A DNA stretch of 64,000 nt from Pelobium manganitolerans (GTDB lineage Bacteria > Bacteroidota > Bacteroidia > Sphingobacteriales > Sphingobacteriaceae). Below the pieces are notes generated by a model, which saw only the letters and a list, made by a program, of their open reading frames with translations, made no database searches and was not told where the DNA came from. A program made the position numbers and the translations under genes. This document shows, in pieces, positions 18,761 to 28,357 of the stretch. Numbering within the stretch: position 1 is the first letter of the stretch; the number at the start of each line of letters is the position of its first letter. The stretch covers positions 100,918 to 164,917 of the forward strand of contig NZ_MBTA01000005.1 in assembly GCF_003609575.1 (NCBI RefSeq), in the 5' to 3' direction.

Positions 18761-20355
18761 TGGGTTTATTATCTATCCTGATATTTCTGCCGATAGTAAG
18801 CGGCGTGCTGATTTTAGCTTTACCCAAAAGCTTAAATACTTGGTATAAATACATCACCTTGGTGGCTTGTGCTATGCAGTTGCTATTGGCCAGCTACTTA
18901 TACTATGCATTTAAAACCGGCGATGGCTTTGCAGGTGTTAACCAGCTTTCGCAGTACCAATATGTAGAGAATTTAAGTTGGATACGTTTGCAACTGGGCA
19001 GTTTGGGCACCTTACAAATTGATTATCTGTTAGGTGTAGATGGTTTCTCCATCGCCTTGGTTTGGCTTTCGGCTTTGGTGATGCTTATGGCTACGCTTTC
19101 ATCTTGGGAGATAAAAACAAATCTTAAAGGATATTTTTCGCTTTTCTTACTGCTAAACGCCTCGGTAATCGGTGTGTTTTGTGCTTTAGACTTGTTTTTG
19201 TTTTACGTGTTTTACGAGCTAATGCTTTTGCCTTTATACTTCCTTATCGGGATGTGGGGCGGCGTAAGGCGCGAGTATGCTTCAATCAAATTTTTCCTTT
19301 ACACCCTATTCGGTTCGGTGTTTATGTTGTTAGTGATTGCCGGCTTATACCTCTCCGTTACCGACCCTGCAACCGGCAACCATACCTTTAACATGGTGCA
19401 CGCCATGAACCCCGCTAATTACAGCAACGGTGCTATTTTCAACCTAAGTTCTGGCGCTCAAATATTCGGTTTCCCGGCAAGGCTAGTCGGTTTTATAGTG
19501 GTATTTGTGGCCTTTGCCATTAAAGTTCCGGTTTTTCCTTTCCACACTTGGTTGCCCGATGCGCACGTGGAAGCTCCAACGCCTATCTCTTTAATTTTGG
19601 CCGGCGTGCTGTTAAAAGTTGGCGGTTATGGTATTATCCGCATAGCTTACGGCATTTTTCCCGAAGCGGCGGTTTCACTTTCCTTTTGGATGGGACTTAT
19701 TGGAGTCATCTCCATCATTTACGGCGCCATGAACGCCCTGGCACAGCGCGATATGAAACGCCTAGTGGCCTATTCGTCGGTGTCGCACATGGGCTTTGTA
19801 TTGTTAGGCGTAGCTTCTTTAACATCCGAGGGAATTAACGGCGCTATGATGCAGATGGTTTCGCACGGTTTTCTTTCGGTGATGCTTTTCTTTATCGTGG
19901 GCGTCATTTATACGCGCGTGCACGATCGGGACATTTATAATTTCCGCGGACTGGCCAATCATATGCCTGTGTTCACTGGCTTTGTGATGGTGGCATTTTT
20001 TGCTTCTTTAGGCTTACCGGGCTTCTCGGCTTTTATTGCGGAGGCCTTTACTTTAATAGGCGCTTTTTCCTCCGAAAGTTTAAACGGCTACGTGCCACGC
20101 TGGATGGCAGTGCTGGGTGCACTGGGGATTTTATTGGGCGCAGCTTATTTGTTATGGACATTGCAACGGATGTATTTCGGCAAACTGAGGCTAAAAAAAG
20201 AAGAATGGAAACAAGCTTTAACCGATGTAAATGCCCGCGAGTTGACCGTGCTTATTCCGCTAGCGGCCTTTTCTTTGTTACTGGGAATTATGCCTTCTTT
20301 GCTTTTTGATGTCATGCAGGGCTCGGTTAACCAATTCATCACCTTGTTTAAATAG
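18760..20355 (+). CDS. nuoM: NADH-quinone oxidoreductase subunit M
   Basis: Second antiporter-like proton-pumping subunit. The 531 residues show FYVFYELMLLPLYFLIGMWGG, FPFHTWLPDAHVEAPTPISLILAGVLLKVGGYG and LVAYSSVSHMGF, all family signatures. About fourteen membrane segments are expected and seen. ATG overlaps the nuoL stop (TGATG); nuoN follows after 3 bp. Confidence 0.96.
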   Translation: MGLLSILIFLPIVSGVLILALPKSLNTWYKYITLVACAMQLLLASYLYYAFKTGDGFAGVNQLSQYQYVENLSWIRLQLGSLGTLQIDYLLGVDGFSIALVWLSALVMLMATLSSWEIKTNLKGYFSLFLLLNASVIGVFCALDLFLFYVFYELMLLPLYFLIGMWGGVRREYASIKFFLYTLFGSVFMLLVIAGLYLSVTDPATGNHTFNMVHAMNPANYSNGAIFNLSSGAQIFGFPARLVGFIVVFVAFAIKVPVFPFHTWLPDAHVEAPTPISLILAGVLLKVGGYGIIRIAYGIFPEAAVSLSFWMGLIGVISIIYGAMNALAQRDMKRLVAYSSVSHMGFVLLGVASLTSEGINGAMMQMVSHGFLSVMLFFIVGVIYTRVHDRDIYNFRGLANHMPVFTGFVMVAFFASLGLPGFSAFIAEAFTLIGAFSSESLNGYVPRWMAVLGALGILLGAAYLLWTLQRMYFGKLRLKKEEWKQALTDVNARELTVLIPLAAFSLLLGIMPSLLFDVMQGSVNQFITLFK

Positions 20356-20358
20356 GCT

Positions 20359-21825
20359 ATGTTGCAGCAGTTTCCAAATATCAGTCAATCCATAGCCGAT
20401 ATCCTAGCTTCCTTAAGCTACTTGCAGGGCGAGTTTGTTCTGGTAGTCGGTTTTCTGACCCTCATCATCGGCGATTTGTTTCTGAAAAAAACACGTCTTT
20501 TTGGGTTACTGTGCACTTTGTTCACCTTGTTTTTATCGGGCATATTTTTGGTGCTCGATTTATATGCATCGGCCACAGCCACGCTTATATTTAATGGAAT
20601 GTTGGTGGCATCAGCAACCGTCATCAAATTTAAGTTGTTGGTATTGGTAATCACTTTAATTTCTTTGCCTTTCTTTTATCAAGATCATCGTTTGCGCCAG
20701 CACCCCAAAGGCATCAATGACTTCATGAGTATTCTGCTGGCTATGGAAATTGGCTTGTTTTTACTCATCGGCAGTGCCAATTTATTGATGCTGTATATCG
20801 GTGTCGAGATGATTTCCATTGCATCTTACCTTATGGTGGCCTATAACGCCTACCAAAAAGATCAGGCAGAAGCGGGGATGAAGTACGTGCTATTTGGCAC
20901 GGTGGCTTCGGCAATTATGCTCTATGGCATTAGTCTAATTTATGGCTTCACGGGCACTATCAACCTTCACGGGGGTGCCATGGTGCAAGGTTTTGAGGGC
21001 GTGGGATTTTTAGCATCCAGCATTTCTATTACCATGCTCTTGGCGGGCTTGGGCTTTAAACTTTCGGCAGTGCCTTTCCATTTCTGGACACCGGATGCCT
21101 ACCAAGTGGCACCAACTTCTGTGGTTTCTTTTTTATCTGCAGCACCAAAAATAGCGGTGTTCGGACTGCTATATTACATAATGCCTTTTTTCCAAGAGGG
21201 CGATGTTTTTAACCAGTTCATCATTGCGGTAGCTATTGCATCTATGCTTTTGGGCAATATTGCGGCGCTTTATCAGGATAACGCAAAGCGGATGATCTCG
21301 TACTCGGCAATTGGCCATACCGGTTTCATGCTGATGCTTTTTGTTTTGCCACAGGGCCAAATTTTGGACGTGTTGTTTTTTTACTTGGCCGTTTATAGTG
21401 TCTCTAACATTGCCGTATTTATGGCGCTGTCTTATATCGAGAATAATTATGGCTATTTACAGATCAGCCAGTTTAAAGCACTAGGAAAGCAGATACCGGC
21501 CATTGGCGCTTGTCTGGTGGTATTGCTGATGTCTTTAACCGGAATTCCACCAATGGCCGGCTTTGTCGCTAAGTTTTTAGTCTTCTCGGCCATGGTAAAT
21601 GCTATCGATCAAAGTGCGGTACTATGGCTGTTGGTAGTTGCTGTGGTCACTACCGTAGTTTCCTTATTTTACTACCTTAAAATCCCGCTCAACTTCTTTT
21701 TGAAGCAAAGCGATGCCAATCCCTTGCCTGCAAAATCGAGCGCTTTATTGGCTGTCCTTACCATCGTTTTAACCGTTGTGGTGCTGCTGTTAGGGATTTT
21801 CCCGGGCTTGTTAGGCGGCTTTTAA
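20359..21825 (+). CDS. nuoN: NADH-quinone oxidoreductase subunit N
   Basis: Third antiporter-like subunit of complex I. The 488 residues include YIGVEMISIASYLMVAY, FKLSAVPFHFWTPDAYQVAPTSVVSFLS, MISYSAIGHTGFM and LTGIPPMAGFVAKF, all characteristic. It ends the nuo series; mntA starts about 70 bp later with its own -7 element. No clear terminator hairpin with a T-run is seen after the stop. Confidence 0.95.
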   Translation: MLQQFPNISQSIADILASLSYLQGEFVLVVGFLTLIIGDLFLKKTRLFGLLCTLFTLFLSGIFLVLDLYASATATLIFNGMLVASATVIKFKLLVLVITLISLPFFYQDHRLRQHPKGINDFMSILLAMEIGLFLLIGSANLLMLYIGVEMISIASYLMVAYNAYQKDQAEAGMKYVLFGTVASAIMLYGISLIYGFTGTINLHGGAMVQGFEGVGFLASSISITMLLAGLGFKLSAVPFHFWTPDAYQVAPTSVVSFLSAAPKIAVFGLLYYIMPFFQEGDVFNQFIIAVAIASMLLGNIAALYQDNAKRMISYSAIGHTGFMLMLFVLPQGQILDVLFFYLAVYSVSNIAVFMALSYIENNYGYLQISQFKALGKQIPAIGACLVVLLMSLTGIPPMAGFVAKFLVFSAMVNAIDQSAVLWLLVVAVVTTVVSLFYYLKIPLNFFLKQSDANPLPAKSSALLAVLTIVLTVVVLLLGIFPGLLGGF

Positions 21826-21869
21826 ACATTATTTGACAGAAGGCGCCTGCTATGACCCAATTGTTTCAT

Positions 21870-21877
21870 TATCTTTG
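21870..21877 (+). promoter_or_regulatory. candidate -7 element for mntA
   Basis: TATCTTTG fits TAnnTTTG, 15 bp before the mntA ATG. No TTG at the right distance upstream is evident, so this is a half-site only. Confidence 0.4.
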
Positions 21878-21892
21878 GATAAACTACGCGCT

Positions 21893-22186
21893 ATGTATAC
21901 CAAAAGAGAGGTGCTTCATATTCTAAAAACGCAAAAGGCTAAACTTGCGGAAAGGTATCCTATATCAGAAATTGGCCTATTTGGTTCTTTTGCACGCGAA
22001 GATTATCGAAAAGATAGCGATATAGACATTTTAGTCGATTTTAACGGGAAAATAGATGGATTTGATTTCATAAGACTGGCTCATGATCTTGAAGATATAT
22101 TTCAGCAAAAAATAGATTTAGTCTCTCGCCGCGGAATTAAACCTCATTATCTTCCTTTTGTAGAAAAAAACTTAATACATGTCTGA
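21893..22186 (+). CDS. mntA: MntA-type nucleotidyltransferase antitoxin
   Basis: Minimal nucleotidyltransferase of the type VII HepT/MntA system, where MntA AMPylates and silences the HEPN RNase HepT. The 97 residues have the core GLFGSFARED followed by DSDIDILVDF, giving the two catalytic Asp (43 and 45). The start ATG at 21893 gives the family length; a longer frame from 21833 adds unrelated residues. Its last 8 bp overlap the hepT start, as usual for this pair. The antitoxin appears intact while its toxin gene is frameshifted. Confidence 0.85.
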   Translation: MYTKREVLHILKTQKAKLAERYPISEIGLFGSFAREDYRKDSDIDILVDFNGKIDGFDFIRLAHDLEDIFQQKIDLVSRRGIKPHYLPFVEKNLIHV

Positions 22187-22509
22187 ACGGGATGATGTTT
22201 TACTTTTAGTCGATATATCCGACTCTATCAATAAAATCCTCTTATACACATCTAGTTTCACTTTCGAGGACTATACGAATGACCCGAAAACAAAAGATGC
22301 TGTGGAGCGAAATTTTGAAATTATCGGAGAGGGTTTCAAGGCTCTCAACAGATTTTAAAGACAATCATCCTGAGATAGATTGGAGGATTTTAAAAGATTT
22401 CAGAAATTTTATCATACACGAGTACTTTGGAATTGATAATGCAATAGTGTGGGATATCATTGAAAATCATATCCCAAATCTAAAGTTGAAAATCGAAACG
22501 CTTTTTTAA
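22179..22509 (+). pseudogene. hepT: HepT-type HEPN toxin gene, broken by a frameshift
   Basis: From ATG 22179 the frame reads MSERDDVLLLVDISDSINKI... to FEIIGEGFKALNRF and stops at 22356-22358. The next frame (+1) continues the family sequence with RLSTDFKDNHPEIDWRILKDFRNFIIHEYFGIDNAIVWDIIE to the stop at 22507-22509. The HEPN catalytic motif R-x4-H (RNFIIH) is in this second frame, so the first product lacks it. The family spacing between IGE and RLS suggests a 2-nt deletion near 22326-22336. Either the toxin is dead, or there is a sequencing error or recoding. The ATG overlaps mntA by 8 bp. Confidence 0.8.
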
Positions 22510-23690
22510 CATTCCCGTCATGCCGCTCGTATTCCGATAATGCCGAAAAAGTAACTTTTTAAATATCTTACAGTTCTCTTTAGGTTTTAACGCAACCCTA
22601 AAAATTCGCCCAGCTTCGTGTCTTTGCGCCTTTGTGGCAATACCAAAAGCTTCTACTTTTCTCGTGGTTTACTCACAACCTGACCGCTAAGAATAGGCCT
22701 ACTGCACCCTTTTCATAATATTTTAGGCATGGCGTTGTTTGGCGTCTCTTGGCGTTGCTTGGCGCCGTTTGGCGTATTTGTGCTTGGAAAACGAAAAAGG
22801 CTTTGTTCGCTAGTTCTTCGCTAATCCTCCGTACCTCCTTCGCAAAACCGGCACTTTTTGCGAACAAGTAGCCAAGAAGGTACGGACAAGGTGTGTTAGA
22901 TTTTATAAATTTTCGAGAGCTTTTTTGACAGTACCGCTCCCACACTTCTCCCACTTGTCTTCGGGAAAACGGGTGTATTTCTCGAAGAAGTCTCGAAGCG
23001 GTCTCGAAGAAAATACGGGAAATGTGGCAAAACCCGGCAAAACTCAGCAAACTTCGGCAGCTATTCCTGAGCGTTCAGATTTTTTTAATCTAAAGCTTTT
23101 AGCTCTTCCCGTGTCTAAGCCAAGTTCTTGCAAATTCTAGTTCTTTTGGAATCAATTAAATGCGTTTTTTAACTATAACAAAACGTTCGGAGATTTGTCA
23201 GCGCAGACTCTACAAATAAACTTCTCGAAAACAGGTAAAACACCGGTCCTTTCTCTCAAGCCATTCGTTTTAGCGCCTTTGCGTCTTCATGGCAGCACTA
23301 CAAAACCCAAACCTGTGTATGTTTTTGCTTCTCTTTTTTTAGACGCCCTTTTAAGCGCACTTTAAGTATTCCTTAAGTATTCCTTAAGCGAAGGAGTAAA
23401 ATTTCAAATAGCAAAAAATTAGGGATTTGATGTTTCAACAGCTACCAAATCGTTTCAACGGCTACCATTTTGTTTCACCTAATTCATTTTTTTTTAAAAT
23501 CAGATAAAAAACCCGCAAATGATAAGCATCAACTTCGTGTCCACACTCCAATTGACGAGCTTTAGCTAGCGCCCGTTAGCTACATCAAAAAAATACTCTT
23601 CGGGGCAAACAGAGTCTGCAACAGATTACTCATCAACCATCAAATTACATGAAAACACACCGCCTTAAAATATTTTAATAATTTATTCTT
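22510..23690. repeat. gene-free stretch of short tandem repeats before the ribosomal operon
   Basis: No convincing gene. It contains GGCGNNNNTT five times in register at 22731-22780 (period 10), CTCGAAGNNNN three times at 22981-23013 (period 11), TTAAGTATTCC twice at 23362-23383 (period 11) and GTTTCAACRGCTACCA twice at 23432-23467 (period 20). Two degenerate TTTGCGCCTTTGTGG-like strings lie at about 22621-22637 and 23270-23290. An open frame on the minus strand (22673-23050) passes through these repeats and is judged spurious. Confidence 0.7.
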
Positions 23691-23695
23691 AACTG

Positions 23696-23726
23696 TTTGA
23701 TTATTAATAAGACTTTTCTATCTTTG
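23696..23726 (+). promoter_or_regulatory. consensus Bacteroidota promoter of the rplC-led ribosomal operon
   Basis: TTTG at 23696-23699 and TATCTTTG at 23719-23726 are separated by 19 bp, matching the -33/-7 consensus of the Bacteroidota primary sigma factor. The expected start is about 23733, giving a leader of about 70 nt to the rplC ATG. This is the best promoter in the window. Confidence 0.85.
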
Positions 23727-23760
23727 CCGTCCCTTTTGGGGAAATTGTATCCACCTTGAA

Positions 23761-23778
23761 CGAAGCCCTACTGCTTCG
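23761..23778 (+). promoter_or_regulatory. leader stem-loop of the ribosomal operon
   Basis: CGAAGC (23761-23766) and GCTTCG (23773-23778) form a perfect 6-bp stem with a CCTACT loop in the transcribed leader, 23 nt before rplC. It could be an autoregulatory protein-binding site, such as L4 or L3 feedback; that role is inferred from position only. Confidence 0.4.
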
Positions 23779-23801
23779 ATGGGTGTTAATTAAATTAAAA
23801 A

Positions 23802-24419
23802 ATGTCAGGAATTATTGGAAAAAAAGTAGGAATGACCAGCATTTTTGACGCAGAGGGGAAGAACGTTCCTTGTACTGTGATTCAAGCTGGACCTTGTGTG
23901 GTGACACAAGTAAGAACCATCGAAAATGATGGCTACACTGCGGTGCAGTTAGCTTACGATGAGAAAAAAGAAAAAAACACAACTGCGGCGCTAAAAGGTC
24001 ACTTCGCAAAAGCCGGAACTTCACCAAAACGTAAAGTGGTAGAGTTCAAGTATTTTACAGAAGAGAAAGCCCTAGGCGAAGTAGTGGATGTTAATCTTTT
24101 TGTAGAAGGAGACTACGTTGATGTAGTGGGTACTTCTAAAGGTAAAGGTTTTCAGGGCGTTGTGAAACGTCACGGATTTGGCGGTGTGGGTGGTCAAACT
24201 CACGGTCAGCACAACCGTATGCGTGCTCCGGGTTCATTAGGTGCATCTTCTTATCCTTCAAGAGTATTCAAAGGGATGAGAATGGCCGGAAGAACTGGTG
24301 GCGACAGAGTGAAAATCCAAAACCTTCAAGTTGTTAAGGTATTTGCTGAGCAAAATTTATTGGTAGTGAGCGGATCTGTTCCGGGAGCTAAAGGTTCGTA
24401 CGTATTAATCGAGAAGTAA
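23802..24419 (+). CDS. rplC: 50S ribosomal protein L3
   Basis: Early assembly protein of the large subunit. The 205 residues begin [15 protein letters not shown] and contain the conserved [23 protein letters not shown] loop (residues ~108-132, including the Gln methylated in other bacteria). It is the first gene after a strong promoter; rpsJ, which usually precedes rplC, is absent here. Confidence 0.98.
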   Translation: MSGIIGKKVGMTSIFDAEGKNVPCTVIQAGPCVVTQVRTIENDGYTAVQLAYDEKKEKNTTAALKGHFAKAGTSPKRKVVEFKYFTEEKALGEVVDVNLFVEGDYVDVVGTSKGKGFQGVVKRHGFGGVGGQTHGQHNRMRAPGSLGASSYPSRVFKGMRMAGRTGGDRVKIQNLQVVKVFAEQNLLVVSGSVPGAKGSYVLIEK

Positions 24420-24420
24420 G

Positions 24421-25050
24421 ATGGAAGTTAAAGTATTAGACATCTCAGGTAAAGAAACAGGTGCCAAGGTGCAGCTTTCTGAGGGAATCTTCGGTATTGA
24501 ACCAAATGACCACGCTATTTATTTAGACGTAAAACAGTACCTAGCAAACCAACGCCAAGGAACTCACAAAGCAAAACAACGTAACGAGATTGCCGGTTCA
24601 ACCCGTAAATTGTACAAACAAAAAGGTACAGGCGGTGCACGTGCCGGTAACATCAAATCGCCATTGTTTAACGGTGGTGGTAGAGTTTTTGGCCCGCAAC
24701 CGCGCGATTACAGCTTTAAGTTGAACAAAAAGCTGAAAGAGTTGGCGCGTAAATCGGCCTTAACTTACAAAGTAAAAGATAACAGCCTTGTTGTATTAGA
24801 AGACTTCGCTTTTGATACCCCAAAAACTAAAAACTTTGTTAGCCTGCTAAACGCTTTGAATTTTGAAGGCACCAAAACATTGGTAGTATTGCCAGAAGGT
24901 AATAAAAATGTGTATTTGGCCAGCAAAAACATCCAAAAAGCAAAAGTGGTTACAGCAGATGAGTTAAACACTTACGATGTGTTAAACGCAGTGAAATTAG
25001 TATTAACTACCGGTTCGGTAAAAACATTGGAGGAGGCATTAGCCAAGTAA
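24421..25050 (+). CDS. rplD: 50S ribosomal protein L4
   Basis: Lines the peptide exit tunnel and in many bacteria represses its own operon. The 209 residues have the extended loop with [22 protein letters not shown] and [19 protein letters not shown]. It starts 1 nt after the rplC stop. Confidence 0.98.
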   Translation: MEVKVLDISGKETGAKVQLSEGIFGIEPNDHAIYLDVKQYLANQRQGTHKAKQRNEIAGSTRKLYKQKGTGGARAGNIKSPLFNGGGRVFGPQPRDYSFKLNKKLKELARKSALTYKVKDNSLVVLEDFAFDTPKTKNFVSLLNALNFEGTKTLVVLPEGNKNVYLASKNIQKAKVVTADELNTYDVLNAVKLVLTTGSVKTLEEALAK

Positions 25051-25051
25051 T

Positions 25052-25342
25052 ATGGAAATCTTAAAAAAACCTGTATTAACAGAAAAAGCTACTTTGTTGA
25101 CCGAGAAACTGAACCGTTATACGTTTGAGTGCGATCACAGAGCTAACAAAATACAAATTGCTGCAGCTGTTGAAGCCATGTACGGTGTAAACGTAGCAGC
25201 AGTAAACACATCAGTAGTAGTAGGTAAATTAAAAACCAGATCTACTAAAGCTGGTATGGTATCAGGTAGGGCCGCTAAATACAAAAAAGCGATCATTACC
25301 CTAAAAGAAGGTGAAGTTATTGACTTTTATAGCAATATTTAA
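25052..25342 (+). CDS. rplW: 50S ribosomal protein L23
   Basis: Protein at the tunnel exit that docks trigger factor and SRP. The 96 residues begin MEILKKPVLTEKATLLTEKLNRYTF, with the family core VEAMYGVNVAAVNT. It is 1 nt after rplD. Confidence 0.97.
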   Translation: MEILKKPVLTEKATLLTEKLNRYTFECDHRANKIQIAAAVEAMYGVNVAAVNTSVVVGKLKTRSTKAGMVSGRAAKYKKAIITLKEGEVIDFYSNI

Positions 25343-25349
25343 TTGAATT

Positions 25350-26174
25350 ATGGGCTTAAGAAAATTTAAACCAGTAACCCCCGGAACCCGTTTCAGAGTA
25401 GGTAACGATTTTTCTGAAATCACTACCAACACGCCTGAGAAATCACTTACAGTGAAAAAAACGCGCTCTGGTGGCCGTAACCATGCTGGTAAAATGACTA
25501 TGCGTTATATCGGTGGGGGACACAAGCAATTGTACCGATTAATAGATTTTAAACGCGATAAAAAAGACATCCCCGCAAAAGTTGCAACAGTAGAGTACGA
25601 TCCAAACCGTACAGCCCACATTGCCCTATTGCATTATGTAGATGGTGAAAAGAGATATATCATCTGCCCTGAAGGTTTAAAAGTTGGACAAACGGTTATT
25701 GCCGGAGAAAACGTAGCTCCAGATCTTGGAAATACCATCTCTTTAGCAAAAATCCCTTTGGGTTCTATTATCCACAACATTGAGTTGAAGCCTGGAAAAG
25801 GTGGCCAAATTGCAAGAAGCGCAGGTTCTTATGCGCAACTGGCAGCCCGTGACGGTAAGTACGCTACCATTAAAATGCCTTCTGGTGAAACTCGTTTAAT
25901 CTTAGTTACCTGTACAGCAACTATCGGTACAGTATCTAACTCATCTCATGCAAATGAAGTGTTAGGTAAAGCCGGTAAAAAACGCTGGTTAGGTCGTCGT
26001 CCACGTGTTAGAGGTGTGGCCATGAACCCAGTAGATCACCCAATGGGTGGTGGTGAGGGTAGATCATCAGGTGGTCACCCACGTTCAAGAAAAGGTTTAT
26101 TGGCTAAAGGCTTTAAAACCCGCGACAAAAAGAAATACTCAAATCGTTTCATCATTGAGAGGAGGAAGAAATAA
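25350..26174 (+). CDS. rplB: 50S ribosomal protein L2
   Basis: Needed for subunit joining and the peptidyl-transferase centre. The 274 residues have [22 protein letters not shown] and the C-terminal [26 protein letters not shown] loop. Its stop overlaps the rpsS start by one base (TAATG). Confidence 0.98.
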   Translation: MGLRKFKPVTPGTRFRVGNDFSEITTNTPEKSLTVKKTRSGGRNHAGKMTMRYIGGGHKQLYRLIDFKRDKKDIPAKVATVEYDPNRTAHIALLHYVDGEKRYIICPEGLKVGQTVIAGENVAPDLGNTISLAKIPLGSIIHNIELKPGKGGQIARSAGSYAQLAARDGKYATIKMPSGETRLILVTCTATIGTVSNSSHANEVLGKAGKKRWLGRRPRVRGVAMNPVDHPMGGGEGRSSGGHPRSRKGLLAKGFKTRDKKKYSNRFIIERRKK

Positions 26175-26440
26175 TGGCTCGTTCGATTAAAAAAGGACCT
26201 TATATAGATCATAACGTAGAGAAAAAAGTCTCTACTATGAATGAATCAGGCAAAAAAACCGTAATTAAAACCTGGTCAAGAAGATCAATGATTTCTCCGG
26301 ATTTCGTAGGTCACACTTTCGCAGTGCACAACGGAAACAAGTTTATTCCGGTTTACGTAACTGAAAACATGGTTGGTCATAAACTTGGTGAGTTTGCCCC
26401 AACCAGAACATTTAGAGGACACGCTGATAAGAAAAAATAA
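26174..26440 (+). CDS. rpsS: 30S ribosomal protein S19
   Basis: Head protein of the small subunit. The 88 residues begin [19 protein letters not shown] and contain [31 protein letters not shown] overlaps the rplB stop. Confidence 0.98.
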   Translation: MARSIKKGPYIDHNVEKKVSTMNESGKKTVIKTWSRRSMISPDFVGHTFAVHNGNKFIPVYVTENMVGHKLGEFAPTRTFRGHADKKK

Positions 26441-26447
26441 TTAAGCA

Positions 26448-26810
26448 ATGGAAGCAGTAGCAAAATTAAAGAATTGCCCATCTTCACCTCGTAAAATGAG
26501 ACTGGTTGTAGATCTGATCAGGGGTGAAGCTGTTGAAAAGGCACTTTACATATTAAAATATAGCAACAAAGAGGCAGCAACAAAAGTTGAGAAATTATTG
26601 TTGTCTGCTATCAAAAACTGGGAAACTAAAAATGAGGGTCAACGCCCAGAAGACGCTAAATTGTTTGTGAAAACAGTAATGGTTGACGGTGGTCGCCAGT
26701 TAAAGCGTTTAAGACCAGCACCACAAGGCCGTGGATACAGAATTCGCAAGCGTTCTAACCACGTTACTTTGGTTGTAGATAGTAAGAATGTTGAACCTCA
26801 AACTAATTAA
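26448..26810 (+). CDS. rplV: 50S ribosomal protein L22
   Basis: Contacts all 23S domains and the tunnel. The 120 residues contain [21 protein letters not shown] and the beta-hairpin tip [23 protein letters not shown]. It lies 7 bp after rpsS. Confidence 0.97.
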   Translation: MEAVAKLKNCPSSPRKMRLVVDLIRGEAVEKALYILKYSNKEAATKVEKLLLSAIKNWETKNEGQRPEDAKLFVKTVMVDGGRQLKRLRPAPQGRGYRIRKRSNHVTLVVDSKNVEPQTN

Positions 26811-26816
26811 GCAGAA

Positions 26817-27599
26817 ATGGGACAAAAAGCTAATCCAATAGGACTAAGGTTAGGCATCGTAAGAGGATGGGATTCTAACTGGTACGGTGGTAATAAATAC
26901 GCTGATAAATTAGTTGAGGACGAAAAAATCCGTAAATATCTATCTGCACGTATCGCTAAAGGCGGTGTGGCTAAAGTGGTAATCGAAAGAACGTTAAAAC
27001 GTATCACAGTTACTATTCATACAGCTCGTCCGGGTATCGTTATCGGTAAAGGCGGTTCTGAGGTTGATAAAATCAAAGAAGAGCTTAAAAAACTAACTAA
27101 AAAAGACGTACAGATCAACATTTTCGAGATCAAACGTCCGGAGTTAGACGCACAATTAGTGGCAGACGGTGTTGCGAAACAGTTAGAAGCCAGGATTTCT
27201 TTCCGTAGAGCGATGAAAACTTCAATCGCATCAACCATGAGAATGGGCGCAGAAGGGATCAAAATTATGTGCTCTGGCCGTTTAGGCGGTGCCGAGATGG
27301 CGCGCAGCGAGCAGTATAAAGACGGTAGAACACCGTTGCATACCTTAAGAGCTGATATAGACTATGCTTTGGGCGAAGCTTTAACTACCTATGGTAAAAT
27401 AGGTATCAAAGTTTGGATCTGTAAAGGCGAAGTTTATGGTAAAAGAGATCTTTCTCCAAACATCGGTGCAAACACAGGCAAAGGTGGCAAACCAGAAGGT
27501 GGCTTTGGATCGCGCGATAATAACCGTGGCGACAGAAAAGGCGGACACCGCGGTGGAAACAACAGAGGCGGTGCAGGTGCCGGCAGAGGAAAAAGATAA
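26817..27599 (+). CDS. rpsC: 30S ribosomal protein S3 with Gly-rich C-terminal extension
   Basis: mRNA-entry protein with a KH domain. The 260 residues begin [23 protein letters not shown] and include the KH loop [15 protein letters not shown]. The last ~40 residues are a low-complexity Gly/Arg/Asn/Lys tail ([20 protein letters not shown]), longer than E. coli S3 (233). The tail is probably disordered and RNA-binding. Confidence 0.97.
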   Translation: MGQKANPIGLRLGIVRGWDSNWYGGNKYADKLVEDEKIRKYLSARIAKGGVAKVVIERTLKRITVTIHTARPGIVIGKGGSEVDKIKEELKKLTKKDVQINIFEIKRPELDAQLVADGVAKQLEARISFRRAMKTSIASTMRMGAEGIKIMCSGRLGGAEMARSEQYKDGRTPLHTLRADIDYALGEALTTYGKIGIKVWICKGEVYGKRDLSPNIGANTGKGGKPEGGFGSRDNNRGDRKGGHRGGNNRGGAGAGRGKR

Positions 27600-27637
27600 A
27601 TAGTAGAACTATCGTTTAACGATTTAAAGACAAAGTA

Positions 27638-28060
27638 ATGTTACAGCCAAAAAGAACGAAGTTCAGAAAGATGCAAAAAGGCAGAATGAAAGGTTTAGCC
27701 TCTCGTGGTGCTGAGTTGTCTTTCGGTTCATTCGGTATAAAATCATTAGAAGAAAGCTGGATCACCAGCCGTCAGATAGAAGCCGCACGTATCGCGGTTA
27801 CGCGTTTCATGAAACGTGAAGGTCAAGTTTGGATCCGTATCTTCCCTGATAAACCCGTTACTAAAAAGCCTGCAGAGGTACGTATGGGTAAAGGTAAAGG
27901 TGCGCCAGAATACTGGGTGGCAGTGGTAAGGCCAGGCCGTATCCTTTTCGAAGCAGAAGGTGTGCCTTATGAAGTTGCTAAAGAAGCTATGCGTTTAGCA
28001 GCACAGAAATTACCAGTTCAAACAAAGTTTGTAGTACGTAGAGATTACGTAGAAGCATAA
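27638..28060 (+). CDS. rplP: 50S ribosomal protein L16
   Basis: Near the A-site tRNA elbow. The 140 residues begin [21 protein letters not shown] and contain [22 protein letters not shown] and [21 protein letters not shown], all family hallmarks. Confidence 0.98.
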   Translation: MLQPKRTKFRKMQKGRMKGLASRGAELSFGSFGIKSLEESWITSRQIEAARIAVTRFMKREGQVWIRIFPDKPVTKKPAEVRMGKGKGAPEYWVAVVRPGRILFEAEGVPYEVAKEAMRLAAQKLPVQTKFVVRRDYVEA

Positions 28061-28130
28061 ACAAGTTTTTAGTTTTTTTTGTTGGCCGTTACCCTACAAA
28101 GACAACTTTAACTATTAACTAACAATAAGA

Positions 28131-28343
28131 ATGAAATACTCAGAAATCAAAGACCTGTCTACAGAAGAAATCGTAACCAGGATTCAAGAGGAAAAAGCAA
28201 ACCTGACCAAATTAAAGTTTGCGCACGCAGTTTCTGCTATAGAAAACCCGACCAGGATTAACAAGGCGAGAAAGGATATTGCTCGTTTCAACACCGAATT
28301 AAGTCAGCGCAAGGCTAAGGCAGTTTCTGATAGTAATTCATAA
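28131..28343 (+). CDS. rpmC: 50S ribosomal protein L29
   Basis: Small helical protein near the exit tunnel. The 70 residues contain [30 protein letters not shown] and the terminal helix [18 protein letters not shown] 70-bp T-rich spacer precedes it. Confidence 0.95.
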   Translation: MKYSEIKDLSTEEIVTRIQEEKANLTKLKFAHAVSAIENPTRINKARKDIARFNTELSQRKAKAVSDSNS

Positions 28344-28357
28344 TTTTTAAAGTCGAA

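Noticed and set aside
22320..22360. Programmed frameshift in hepT
   Set aside because: No slippery heptamer or stem-loop fits, and the family spacing points to a small deletion instead.
22673..23050. Open frame of 125 codons on the minus strand
   Set aside because: It passes straight through short tandem repeats, has no family likeness and no start context; it is probably a by-product of the repeats.
23432..23479. CRISPR-like direct repeat GTTTCAACRGCTACCA
   Set aside because: Only two complete units at a 20-bp period without spacers of CRISPR size and no cas genes nearby.
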